Shown here piece after piece: positions 1 through 6,267 of a DNA stretch of 8,961 nucleotides. Under the pieces are notes generated by a model, which was given only the letters and a program-made list of their open reading frames with translations, did no database searches and was not told the origin of the DNA. The stretch comes from Sphingomonadales bacterium UBA656 (GTDB lineage: Bacteria; Pseudomonadota; Alphaproteobacteria; Sphingomonadales; Sphingomonadaceae). Where the stretch lies: assembly GCA_002299895.1 (NCBI GenBank), contig DBOC01000009.1:186410-195370 (forward strand), written 5' to 3'. The position numbers were made by a program, and so were the translations under genes. Every line of letters starts with the position of its first letter. Within the stretch, counting starts at the first letter, position 1.

Positions 1-345
1 CTGGCCGGTGATCGTGAGGGCAGTCGTCTGGCTGGTAACATTATCAGCATTATCGATACCGCTGTCATCTACAGCAGCAAGATCGAGGCTGGTCGGTGCA
101 GCAGGTCCTGTCGCATCGATTGTTACTGCCAGCGCAGCAGACGCAGCACTCACATTGCCCGCAGCGTCTATTGACTTGGCAGTGATTGAACGCGCGCCAG
201 CTGCGAGCGTCACATCAAGACTGAACGCGCCAGACGCATTAGCGGTTGTTGTACCAAGCGAGGTCGTGCCGTCGAATAATTCGATACGGGCATTGGCTTC
301 GGCCTGGCCGGTGATCGTGAGGGCAGACGTCTGGTTGGTAACATT
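1..345 (-). repeat. Tandem Ig-like coding repeats, 303-bp period
   Basis: The segment starting at base 1 (ctggccggtgatcgtgaggg) recurs at 304 with the same 20 bases and continued similarity over at least 40 bp. The 303-bp spacing equals 101 codons, one Ig-like domain of the adhesin. The repeat presumably continues beyond the left edge. Confidence 0.85.
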
Positions 346-897
346 GTCACTATTGCTTGACCCTGTGTCATCGGCCGCAGCCAAATCGAGCGCAGTGGGG
401 GCCGGCGGAGGCGTGGGTGCTGGCGGTGGCGGTGGCGGTGGCGGTGGCAGTGGTGTCTTGTTAGAACCGCCACCGGCAACAGCAATGCCTCCCAACGCGC
501 CAAGTCCAACGACCCCAAGTGCAATGCTCGTCCCAGAGATGCCTCCCGACGGCAGTACAGAAGAAGGCTGTTGTTGGGCTAATGCGCCGACTGCCTCTTT
601 ATCGTCTGTGCCTAAGTCAGACGACTTGGAACCGTCTTTCAGGTTCACATCCGAAGAGCCATGGCTTTCGGTAGCGCTTTCGGGATTTGCCTCATCTGGT
701 TGCGCGTCCTGAGAATATGAAAGTTCAACATCCTTGTCACGAATATTGACTTTTACAGCTGACACCCGGGCGCCGGTAACGCTGTCGATCACCTCAACTT
801 TCGCACCAACAAACTTTGGATCAAGCTTAAACTTGTCTACAAAAGCAATTTCCTTAACCGCGCCATTCTTTGCCGTCAGTCGAATAATCTTAACCAT
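1..897 (-). CDS. BapA/Bap-like biofilm adhesin with Ig-like repeats, N-terminal part (runs off left edge)
   Basis: An open frame of 299 codons starts at the ATG complementary to 895-897 and stays open to base 1, so only the N-terminus is visible. Seen: a prefix domain at about residues 1-60 (starting MVKIIRLTAKNGAV), an acidic Ser/Asp-rich linker at about 61-116, a Gly/Ala-rich hydrophobic stretch at about 117-143 (TSIALGVVGLGALGGIAVAG), nine consecutive prolines at 151-159, then Ig-like repeats. The repeat unit is 101 residues: LDLAA...DN-T-Q---LTITGQ occurs at about residue 171 and again at 272, and the DNA repeats with a 303-bp period. This matches the BapA/Bap/LapF prefix followed by bacterial Ig-like repeats, a family of giant cell-surface adhesins secreted by type I systems and used in biofilm formation. 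A purine-rich AGGGA at 908-912 (complement) may be the RBS, with a rather long 10-nt gap. The C-terminal secretion signal and any T1SS genes would lie outside the window. Family assignment is by recognition only. Confidence 0.85.
   Translation of the reverse strand, partial: MVKIIRLTAKNGAVKEIAFVDKFKLDPKFVGAKVEVIDSVTGARVSAVKVNIRDKDVELSYSQDAQPDEANPESATESHGSSDVNLKDGSKSSDLGTDDKEAVGALAQQQPSSVLPSGGISGTSIALGVVGLGALGGIAVAGGGSNKTPLPPPPPPPPPAPTPPPAPTALDLAAADDTGSSNSDNVTNQTSALTITGQAEANARIELFDGTTSLGTTTANASGAFSLDVTLAAGARSITAKSIDAAGNVSAASAALAVTIDATGPAAPTSLDLAAVDDSGIDNADNVTSQTTALTITGQ
422..448. repeat. Hexanucleotide (GGCGGT)n microsatellite in the adhesin linker
   Basis: Four perfect GGCGGT units plus GGC occupy 422-448. 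On the coding (minus) strand this gives alternating CCA/CCG codons for the nine-proline stretch between the hydrophobic segment and the first Ig-like domain. Unit gain or loss would be in frame and would change linker length. Confidence 0.9.
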
Positions 898-1335
898 GTT
901 AACTTTTTCCCTGCATTATCTTTGGCTCTGCGCCCCACAACGAATAGTCCGAAACGAATCTAACGCGCGCCATACACATGGAATCCATCAATCTCTGCGT
1001 AAATTTACATAATATCGTGTAAAATCAATGGTGAATGACGTTAACACATCACATAACTGCGCTCCGACTAAGTCTTCAAATCCCATCGCGATATCGTCAA
1101 TCGCTGATGCTTCGGCTGGAACAAAGCCGCCGCAGGCAAATTTCGAGCAAAGACAGTGATCAATTCAGACTGATACCACGCGCCGCTTTCACAGATGGGA
1201 GAAAGCATAATTGCAGTGCTGGAGCCAGAAGCTCGCAGAAATAGGCAGCATTCCAGCCGCAAATTTGATAGCATAATTTAGAAATAATGTGATTGGAGGT
1301 GTGCGCAGCCAACAGACAATGGTCTCTGCCTGAGG

Positions 1336-1462
1336 TTCCCTGTTATTAGGGAATTAGCAGGGAAAATATTATTTTTCGAGGTCGATTAAGAGAGTTTTGT
1401 CTGATGGAACCCTCAGTATGCCTGCGCCTTTTGACCGAATTCCCTAAAAAAATAACAGGGAA
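1336..1462. repeat. Inverted repeat pair TTCCCTGTTAT...AGGGAATT
   Basis: The left arm at 1336-1356 reads ttccctgttattagggaatt plus one base. The sequence at 1438-1462 is its reverse complement apart from extra A/T bases in the middle (ttccctgttat, six T, agggaatt on the minus strand). Each arm is also a small hairpin by itself: TTCCCT-6nt-AGGGAA at 1336-1353 and AATTCCCT-11nt-AGGGAATT at 1438-1464. The 81 bp between the arms have no recognisable gene. Confidence 0.75.
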
Positions 1463-1538
1463 TTTAAATCTCGATAACAGGAAAGTGCTGCGTTGATAAC
1501 AGCGAAGGTATTTGCCGATAACAGAGAGATGGCAAATA
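1451..1538 (+). repeat. Four-copy ATAACAG array with exact 22-bp period
   Basis: The core (A/G)ATAACAG starts at 1451, 1473, 1495 and 1517, so each copy is exactly 22 bp after the last, two helical turns. Outside the core, the next few bases are purine/G-rich (ggga, gaaa, cgaa, agag) and the remainder of each unit is unrelated. The pattern looks like an array of protein-binding sites on one DNA face or a diverged tandem repeat. No rep or integrase gene is in the window to assign a partner. Confidence 0.7.
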
Positions 1539-1540
1539 CC
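1507..1540. repeat. Perfect 10-bp hairpin around the fourth ATAACAG copy
   Basis: GGTATTTGCC at 1507-1516 is the exact reverse complement of GGCAAATACC at 1531-1540. The 14-nt loop contains the fourth GATAACAG. No T-run follows, so it does not look like a rho-independent terminator. Confidence 0.75.
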
Positions 1541-1942
1541 CATGTGAGCAAGGCGATAGCATAATTGCCCTGCCCGCCACTTCCGAACGGTCAACTTAAC
1601 AACCTACAAGTCGGTAACGGCTGCAATTGGGCCGGGAGCGGACCGTCTGCTTTTGGAGCAAAAGTGGATGCAACAGTCGTTATTCAAGATATAAAGTGCA
1701 TAAGCGTCGCGCTAGGCAATGGGCCCAAATTTGGCGATCGGCAGTATTTAGTGCAGGCGACATTTCAGGGGCTGTCTCAGTGCCGCTTTTCAGCAAACTG
1801 GGGCCATTGTCTGCGAAACAATTGCAGCTGAACAAACACAACAGGGGTAGTAAAATTGGTTCAGATGAAGTCAGCTCTTAACGCTTTATCAGAACCAACC
1901 TACTGTAATCTGCATCACTAGCCGCCTCTAACGTCTAGAAGT

Positions 1943-3514
1943 TCAAAGCTTGGGAAGCCTTACCGAAATGCGCGCCTTATCCACTGGGCAACCCAATGCT
2001 TCAAATTTTGTTTTGTCTTTCATGTTTATCAAATAGGGCAAATATTCTTTCATCGCATCGCGTTCTTGGCCCGGTTTCTTGACCGAAAACCAACTGTGAT
2101 TGAAGGATGGGTTTACGATTGTATGGCGATTGATGACCGCTGCGAATTCCGTCGATCCGCCGAGCAGGCCATCCCCATTCCCAATGTCGAGCCACATGAC
2201 ACCGCAAGCTGCAGTGGCGTTGGCAGGGCGATCTTCCGCGCGCGAGAGGGTGACGTAGAAGCGTCCCTTGGCATCAAGCGTCGGGCGCAGCTGCTCATCA
2301 TAAGCACAATCTGCGGTCATCCCCGAAGATGGCGCACCAGTGGCGCATATAGACATATAGCGCATATCAGCGCTGGCATTTCGATTAAAACGCTCGCCGT
2401 GCCATGTTGTAGGTGTTTGTGGCATTTTGCCGGTTACAACATAGACCTTACCAAAATTGCGACTGATATAAGCCGAGCCGTACCGCGTAGCCTGATTACT
2501 CCACCATCCGCCGCGCTGCTCCGGCGCGCTTTCGGCAAAGGCTGGGAAGAACAGAGAGCGGAGTACATCTTGGCGATTGAAGAATGCATTTAACGGAACA
2601 ACCTCAGCGCGCGACGCGCCGAGGTTAGCTCCATCAACCCAAGGCAAGTGGGAAAGTGCAAGCCACTGGCGTGGGTCAATTGTGCGAGGCAGCTGCTTAC
2701 CGCGCATCGGGGCATTTGTTGCATTGCATGCTTCAAGCCCTTTCAATGTTCGACCGTCGGCTAAGGCCACCTCCATAGTCGGCAATGCAACACCGCCCAG
2801 ATAATCCTTGCTCAGATCTGGGACATAATTGCGCATCCATAAATAGGCTTGTTTGCCCGGAGTTACATTGGTGTAGATGGTATTCGGTGCCCTTTTGGTA
2901 GGCACAGCACCGTTTACAACACGGATGGTATAGCTGCGGTTCAAGGCGTCGCGCGCTACACCGTCGCGAAATGGGTTTACCGATCCAGCATCTGGCTGAA
3001 TTTCTACATCACTCAAAGCATCTTGCGGTTCACCTTTGTCGTTGTAGGTGTTGAGGTTCCAGTGCCGCATACGGGCAAATTCGCCACGCAGCGTCATTGT
3101 GGCACCTTTGGGCAAAATAAAAGCAGTCGGAATGTAAGTGGTTGCCGTATCCGGGAGCTGATTTTCAAGAGCGAACGACGCGCCATCGTTGGTGTAAACA
3201 CCAGAGCGCGCCCGCGGACCAGGCCAAAAACATGATTTGATAGCAAGATCGCTACGGGCATTTGCAGCGGTATGTATGTCCATCGGCTTTTCCGGCGGCA
3301 TCGGCGGAAGGATACGTGGATCGCCCAGCGAATCCAAGCGGTAGCCATTGGCGGCGGGTAAACTGCTTCCATCGGCCGCACCGCCTGGTAACGTGAACGC
3401 AGAAAATGAAGGGCGGTTGATCCCATGGTCACTGCCAAGGCCGTTAAACCAGTTGGACAGACCCAAAAAGCCAGCCCCAAGAACAACACTGATAATGGTG
3501 AGTTTCTTGATCAT
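1943..3514 (-). CDS. Signal-anchored six-cysteine protein of unknown function, coupled to DUF3604 gene
   Basis: I do not recognise a named family. The chosen start (ATG complementary to 3512-3514) gives 523 residues and has a strong AGGGG at 3520-3524 five bases upstream. In-frame ATGs also exist at 3529, which overlaps the DUF3604 stop as ATGA, and at 3556. The first ~22 residues (MIKKLTIISVVLGAGFLGLS) form a signal peptide or membrane anchor without a lipobox, so the body should be periplasmic. There are exactly six cysteines (about residues 95, 263, 390, 403, 437, 509), an even number compatible with disulfides. Two regions look like diverged copies of one beta-rich domain: about 125-260 (FARMRHWNLNTYNDKG, later NTIYT, YLWMRNYVPD) and about 345-475 (SADMRYMSICATG, later RFYVTLSR, CGVMWLDI). 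Its placement directly behind the DUF3604 gene implies co-expression and perhaps a shared job. No rho-independent terminator is visible after its stop. Confidence 0.85.
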   Translation of the reverse strand: MIKKLTIISVVLGAGFLGLSNWFNGLGSDHGINRPSFSAFTLPGGAADGSSLPAANGYRLDSLGDPRILPPMPPEKPMDIHTAANARSDLAIKSCFWPGPRARSGVYTNDGASFALENQLPDTATTYIPTAFILPKGATMTLRGEFARMRHWNLNTYNDKGEPQDALSDVEIQPDAGSVNPFRDGVARDALNRSYTIRVVNGAVPTKRAPNTIYTNVTPGKQAYLWMRNYVPDLSKDYLGGVALPTMEVALADGRTLKGLEACNATNAPMRGKQLPRTIDPRQWLALSHLPWVDGANLGASRAEVVPLNAFFNRQDVLRSLFFPAFAESAPEQRGGWWSNQATRYGSAYISRNFGKVYVVTGKMPQTPTTWHGERFNRNASADMRYMSICATGAPSSGMTADCAYDEQLRPTLDAKGRFYVTLSRAEDRPANATAACGVMWLDIGNGDGLLGGSTEFAAVINRHTIVNPSFNHSWFSVKKPGQERDAMKEYLPYLINMKDKTKFEALGCPVDKARISVRLPKL

Positions 3515-3519
3515 ATTCG

Positions 3520-3529
3520 CCCCTATCAT
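3520..3529 (-). promoter_or_regulatory. RBS and ATGA junction between the DUF3604 and six-Cys genes
   Basis: On the minus strand the DUF3604 stop TGA (3526-3528) overlaps an in-frame ATG (3527-3529) as ATGA. It is followed by AGGGG (3520-3524), ideally spaced for the ATG at 3514. Either start means translational coupling; the Shine-Dalgarno spacing favours 3514. Confidence 0.6.
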
Positions 3530-5433
3530 TGACCGGGTTTGACCGGATTGTACCAAACAGGCGAGCTATAAGCCCGCTCTTGATCTTTAAGTCGTGCGCC
3601 CTTGGGCGGTGTTACATTGTAGCGGACAGCATCGTAAGCGACCCAGCGCGGGGTAGGTATTTCGAGCACGCGAACATAATAAAACGCTCGATCGCCCGGT
3701 TGAAAATCTGGATCACGCCAAACTTTTCGCAATTCGGCTGAACCTATGCTGTTTCGATAGGTCGCTGTTTTTAGGTCCACCGTATCGCCGACGGGGGTCA
3801 GGCGCCCCTTTAAGGCACGACGATTTTGCGGTTGGCTCCATACAACATCATAGATCTTCTCTTGCGCAGCGCCCTCGGAGTCGACCCAACCTTTAACGAT
3901 TTGGACTCGGTCCAAATTGGCCCCATTGGGATCCTTTAACGCCGAGATCATGAAGGTAGGAGCTCCCTTTCCCGGACGAAGGACACCTCCCATCGGAACG
4001 CCGCGCGCATAGCCGGTGCTCACCCAATCACCCCTAAAGTCGCTGGCTGAGAAGTCCCAGCCCGCAAACAGCCGGACAGACATGCGCGTGCCTGTGGTCG
4101 CATACACTTCGCGTCTCGCCATTGCGTCGAAAATAGCTTCGCGTGTATTCGCCGTCGCCCAAACGGCGGCCAGTCCACCGGCTTCATACTGCCAACCAAT
4201 CCGGGTTTGCGGCAAGCCAGGGTTAACTTCCGAATTCATCCTGTTACCGGAAGGTGCATCACTGCTGAACTTACCCCAGAAATTGCTCTCATCAGTTGTG
4301 GCTAGGCTCGTGTGTGAATCTGTCGAACCTATCATTCCGAATTGGTAGGGGTTGGCGCCAGTTTGCTCCGTGATCCGTAGCCCTCGTTTTAACGCTTCAC
4401 GAATATACTCGCCGGCCAACATTTCAGGCTTTTTCAGCGACAACAATGGCGCATTCCCATTATCCCAGCCGGCATCACCAAAATCCGCGAATTCGTCATT
4501 GCGCGACAGATAGGGATGCGCTTCGCTATCCCCCTTATATTGGGTGATTTCCACCAATGGCTCATGCGATGCACGGCGTCGAGCATCGGCTGCTTTAATT
4601 GGGCCGCCATCAGGCGCAGTCATCATGAAATATCTGCCGTTCGACAGATTGCTATTGTGCGGAATAGCCAGCACTTGGCCACCCGTAGCCGCTGTATAGG
4701 CGTCCATATAGTCCCATAACGGCTCTGGGCCGGTCTTTCCTGCTGTATCCAATGGAAGTACCGTTCGCGTCTTGTCAGCCCCGTCTCTGAATATGACATT
4801 GCGATGCATGGAATCACCGCGGATCTGCAGAGAATACTCAAATCCAATGAACGCCGTGAATTTACCGGGCTCGTTATAGCGTTCAATCGCGTCGATCTGG
4901 CTATCCCATACCCGACGCATTGACTGTTTGACGCGCCCTGGGTTGGACAGCGCTTCAGGCATCGTGCCGTTCTGCGCTGCAGCAATAAACTCGCGTATCA
5001 TTTTATAAGCAACGTCCGACGCGCCATGCATCATGTCACGCCAGCGACGCAAGACTGGGTCGGACAGATTTTCGGATGGCGTATTGTATAGTTCCGCAGT
5101 CACCCCAATCGCGTCGCTATGGTCAGCGATCACTAAAAAGTCGAGTGGACGTGCAAGCTTGGCCTCCACACCGCTCGAGGTCATAACGCCCTCGCCGCGG
5201 GCAAAGCGCAGTGCTTCAATCGGACCAAGCCTGTTTCCTGCGGCAAAGGCATCAAAGCTGTTTGTTGTATGTAGATGTGTATCCCCCCAAAATGGGCGCA
5301 TCGGATGCACATCTTCCTTTACAGTTACGGGTGCTGAGACATTTGGTTTAATAAGATTCCCAGCGCTTTGGGCCGGTGTCCAGTTTGCCGCGAGAACCAA
5401 GGCGCCAATAGCCGTCGCCGTTAGATATTTCAT
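3526..5433 (-). CDS. DUF3604 family exported protein (PHP/amidohydrolase-like)
   Basis: The 635-residue product begins with a signal peptide (MKYLTATAIGALVLAANWTPAQSA), so it should act in the periplasm or outside. Metal-site-like motifs of DUF3604 are in the expected order: W-GDTHLHT (about 50-56, H53 and H55), IADHSD (102-107), FEYS (198-201), IPHNSN (257-262), EITQYKGDSEAHP (295-307) and GSTDSHTS (369-376). The HxH and DHSD signatures resemble those of the PHP/amidohydrolase superfamily, which suggests a metal-dependent hydrolase. The substrate is not known for this family and cannot be read here. The start is supported by GAGAGG at 5439-5444 (complement), five bases from the ATG. It is the first gene of a two-gene unit with the six-Cys protein and is divergent from the Crp/Fnr gene 76 bp away, which is therefore a candidate regulator. 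Length and motifs look intact. Confidence 0.92.
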   Translation of the reverse strand: MKYLTATAIGALVLAANWTPAQSAGNLIKPNVSAPVTVKEDVHPMRPFWGDTHLHTTNSFDAFAAGNRLGPIEALRFARGEGVMTSSGVEAKLARPLDFLVIADHSDAIGVTAELYNTPSENLSDPVLRRWRDMMHGASDVAYKMIREFIAAAQNGTMPEALSNPGRVKQSMRRVWDSQIDAIERYNEPGKFTAFIGFEYSLQIRGDSMHRNVIFRDGADKTRTVLPLDTAGKTGPEPLWDYMDAYTAATGGQVLAIPHNSNLSNGRYFMMTAPDGGPIKAADARRRASHEPLVEITQYKGDSEAHPYLSRNDEFADFGDAGWDNGNAPLLSLKKPEMLAGEYIREALKRGLRITEQTGANPYQFGMIGSTDSHTSLATTDESNFWGKFSSDAPSGNRMNSEVNPGLPQTRIGWQYEAGGLAAVWATANTREAIFDAMARREVYATTGTRMSVRLFAGWDFSASDFRGDWVSTGYARGVPMGGVLRPGKGAPTFMISALKDPNGANLDRVQIVKGWVDSEGAAQEKIYDVVWSQPQNRRALKGRLTPVGDTVDLKTATYRNSIGSAELRKVWRDPDFQPGDRAFYYVRVLEIPTPRWVAYDAVRYNVTPPKGARLKDQERAYSSPVWYNPVKPGQ

Positions 5434-5470
5434 GCAGACCTCTCACGTCACCCTAATTCAAGTCGGAGGC

Positions 5471-5500
5471 TTGTCTTAGCAGGCCAAAGCGGCTTAGAAT
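5471..5500 (+). promoter_or_regulatory. Putative -35/-10 promoter of the Crp/Fnr gene
   Basis: TTGTCT at 5471-5476 and TAGAAT at 5495-5500 are separated by 18 bp and fit a sigma70-type promoter. A start 6-8 bases after the -10 would fall at about 5506-5508, only a few bases before the ATG at 5510. The transcript would then be essentially leaderless, in agreement with the absence of a Shine-Dalgarno. Confidence 0.45.
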
Positions 5501-5516
5501 GTCATGTAGATGACAT
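5499..5516. promoter_or_regulatory. 7-4-7 palindromic operator over the Crp/Fnr start codon
   Basis: ATGTCAT-gtag-ATGACAT is a perfect 7-bp inverted repeat with a 4-bp spacer. Its inner half-sites (GTCAT-N4-ATGAC) have the 5-4-5 geometry of Fnr-type boxes. It spans the end of the putative -10, the expected transcription start and the ATG at 5510-5512. Binding there by the encoded regulator would block its own transcription; it may also affect the divergent DUF3604 gene. The match is structural only, since the bases are not a canonical Fnr (TTGAT-N4-ATCAA) or Crp (TGTGA-N6-TCACA) site. Confidence 0.55.
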
Positions 5517-6184
5517 CTTATAAATTTTTGGACCGTCACTGGATTGGCCGGCTGGACGAAGAAGCGCGGTCGGCGCTGGAGGCCGCTATGGTGGCCAAAA
5601 AATTTGAGCGCGGTGCTTTGCTATTCAGCCGCGGCGAGGTGCCCGAAGGACTGTTCGTTGTTCGTGAAGGCAGCGCTTTACTATATTTATTCGGACTTAA
5701 CGGACGGCGGATGTTGCTCGATATCCTGTATTCGGGCGACATGATTGCAGAGACTTTTGCATTTGATGGACGGCCAGCAACCGTGTCGGTCGAAGCACGC
5801 ACCGAACTCACAACTTTGCTCGTGCCTGCGCATCGGCTGTCTCTATTGATGGAGCGCTTTCCCCAGATCCGACTGGCCGTGGCACGGACGACAGCGGACA
5901 ATTTTCGGGGCGTACTGACGTTGTTGGAAGAACAAGTGTTGATGCCTTTGCATGACCGAACAGTGCATCGCCTGAAAAGATTGTGTCGGGCGCAGGGCAC
6001 GCAGCCTGTTGTGACGTTGGCACTTACGCAAATTGAATTGGCTATGATGCTTGGGGCATCGCGCCAGGCTGTAAACAACGTTCTCGCCAAGTTGGAAAGA
6101 CGCGGCGCAATTGTTAGGCGCTTCCAATCGATAGAATGTGATTTGGCTCGATTAAATGAGCCAGCGAAGACGGCCCGGATGTGA
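5510..6184 (+). CDS. Crp/Fnr-family transcriptional regulator
   Basis: The 224-residue product has the standard layout: a cyclic-nucleotide-binding-type beta barrel (about 10-115, with LFSRGEVPEGLFVVREGSA and SGDMIAETFAFDG), a long dimerisation helix (about 117-155) and a C-terminal winged HTH (about 170-212, TQIELAMMLGASRQAVNNVL). The recognition helix has Arg185-Gln186 and Asn190 where Crp has Arg-Glu and Arg, and it lacks Fnr's E--SR. Only two cysteines (159, 210) are present, so there is no Fnr-type 4Fe-4S cluster. The typical cAMP-site arginine/serine pattern is not evident, and the effector is unknown. The start is the most upstream possible because an in-frame TAG directly precedes it at 5507-5509. 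No Shine-Dalgarno is visible. It is divergent from the DUF3604 unit and a plausible regulator of it. Its last ~8 codons overlap, in another frame, a sterol-desaturase-like remnant, so the natural 3' end may have been altered. Confidence 0.92.
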   Translation: MTSYKFLDRHWIGRLDEEARSALEAAMVAKKFERGALLFSRGEVPEGLFVVREGSALLYLFGLNGRRMLLDILYSGDMIAETFAFDGRPATVSVEARTELTTLLVPAHRLSLLMERFPQIRLAVARTTADNFRGVLTLLEEQVLMPLHDRTVHRLKRLCRAQGTQPVVTLALTQIELAMMLGASRQAVNNVLAKLERRGAIVRRFQSIECDLARLNEPAKTARM

Positions 6185-6267
6185 ACTATAAAGACAATTT
6201 CGGGAACCTATTGTTTTTCTGGGACGTCCTGTTTGGTTCGGCGAATTGGCAACCGTGGCGTATCTAA
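6160..6267 (+). pseudogene. C-terminal stump of a sterol desaturase/fatty acid hydroxylase-like gene
   Basis: The frame from 6160 to the TAA at 6265-6267 reads ASEDGPDVNYKDNFGNLL, then FFWDVLFGSANWQPWRI. The NFGN...FWDVLFGS pattern is the hallmark near the C-terminus of membrane sterol desaturase/fatty acid hydroxylase proteins (NxG...xWDxLFGT), which follows the last His-rich motif. No upstream part of such a gene exists: a TGA at 6157-6159 closes the frame, and the preceding DNA encodes the Crp/Fnr regulator. It has no start codon context of its own. I infer a deletion that removed most of the gene and left its tail behind the regulator. The identification is by pattern from memory over ~25 residues. 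Confidence 0.45.

Larger units (their letters stand above)
898..1942. other. Gene-poor region of about 1 kb with repeat cluster
   Basis: No convincing gene was found between the adhesin start and the stop of the six-Cys protein gene. The frames of 60-90 codons present here have no recognisable domain, no good RBS and overlap one another. Positions 898-1060 are AT-rich and include a perfect palindrome GTAAATTTAC at 999-1008; this should carry the adhesin's promoter, but no clear -35/-10 pair could be fixed. Positions 1336-1540 hold the inverted repeats and the 22-bp-period array listed separately. Positions 1567-1900 hold a small hairpin (CTTTTG-gag-CAAAAG at 1650-1664) and fragments resembling other intergenic parts of the window. 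Confidence 0.6.

Noticed and set aside
8..712. Plus-strand 234-codon open frame
   Set aside because: It is antisense to the BapA-like adhesin; the minus frame shows recognisable prefix and Ig-like repeats with a 101-residue period, while the plus frame is a low-complexity shadow.
999..1037. Promoter for the adhesin near the GTAAATTTAC palindrome
   Set aside because: TTGATT and TAAATT are only 15 bp apart and the alternative TATTAT has no -35 partner, so no promoter can be fixed.
1346..1594. Minus-strand 82-codon frame across the repeat cluster
   Set aside because: Its residues simply translate the hairpins and the 22-bp array; no start signal or domain.
1565..1831. Plus-strand 88-codon frame in the gene-poor region
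   Set aside because: No recognisable domain, no clear RBS, a competing overlapping frame, and it contains the hairpin and intergenic-repeat phrases.
5536..6090. Minus-strand 184-codon frame opposite the Crp/Fnr gene
   Set aside because: Antisense shadow of a clear cNBD-HTH coding sequence.
6193..6217. Possible terminator after the Crp/Fnr gene (ACAAT...ATTGT followed by T5)
   Set aside because: The stem is only five A/T-rich pairs with an 11-nt loop, and the DNA is better explained as the desaturase-like remnant.
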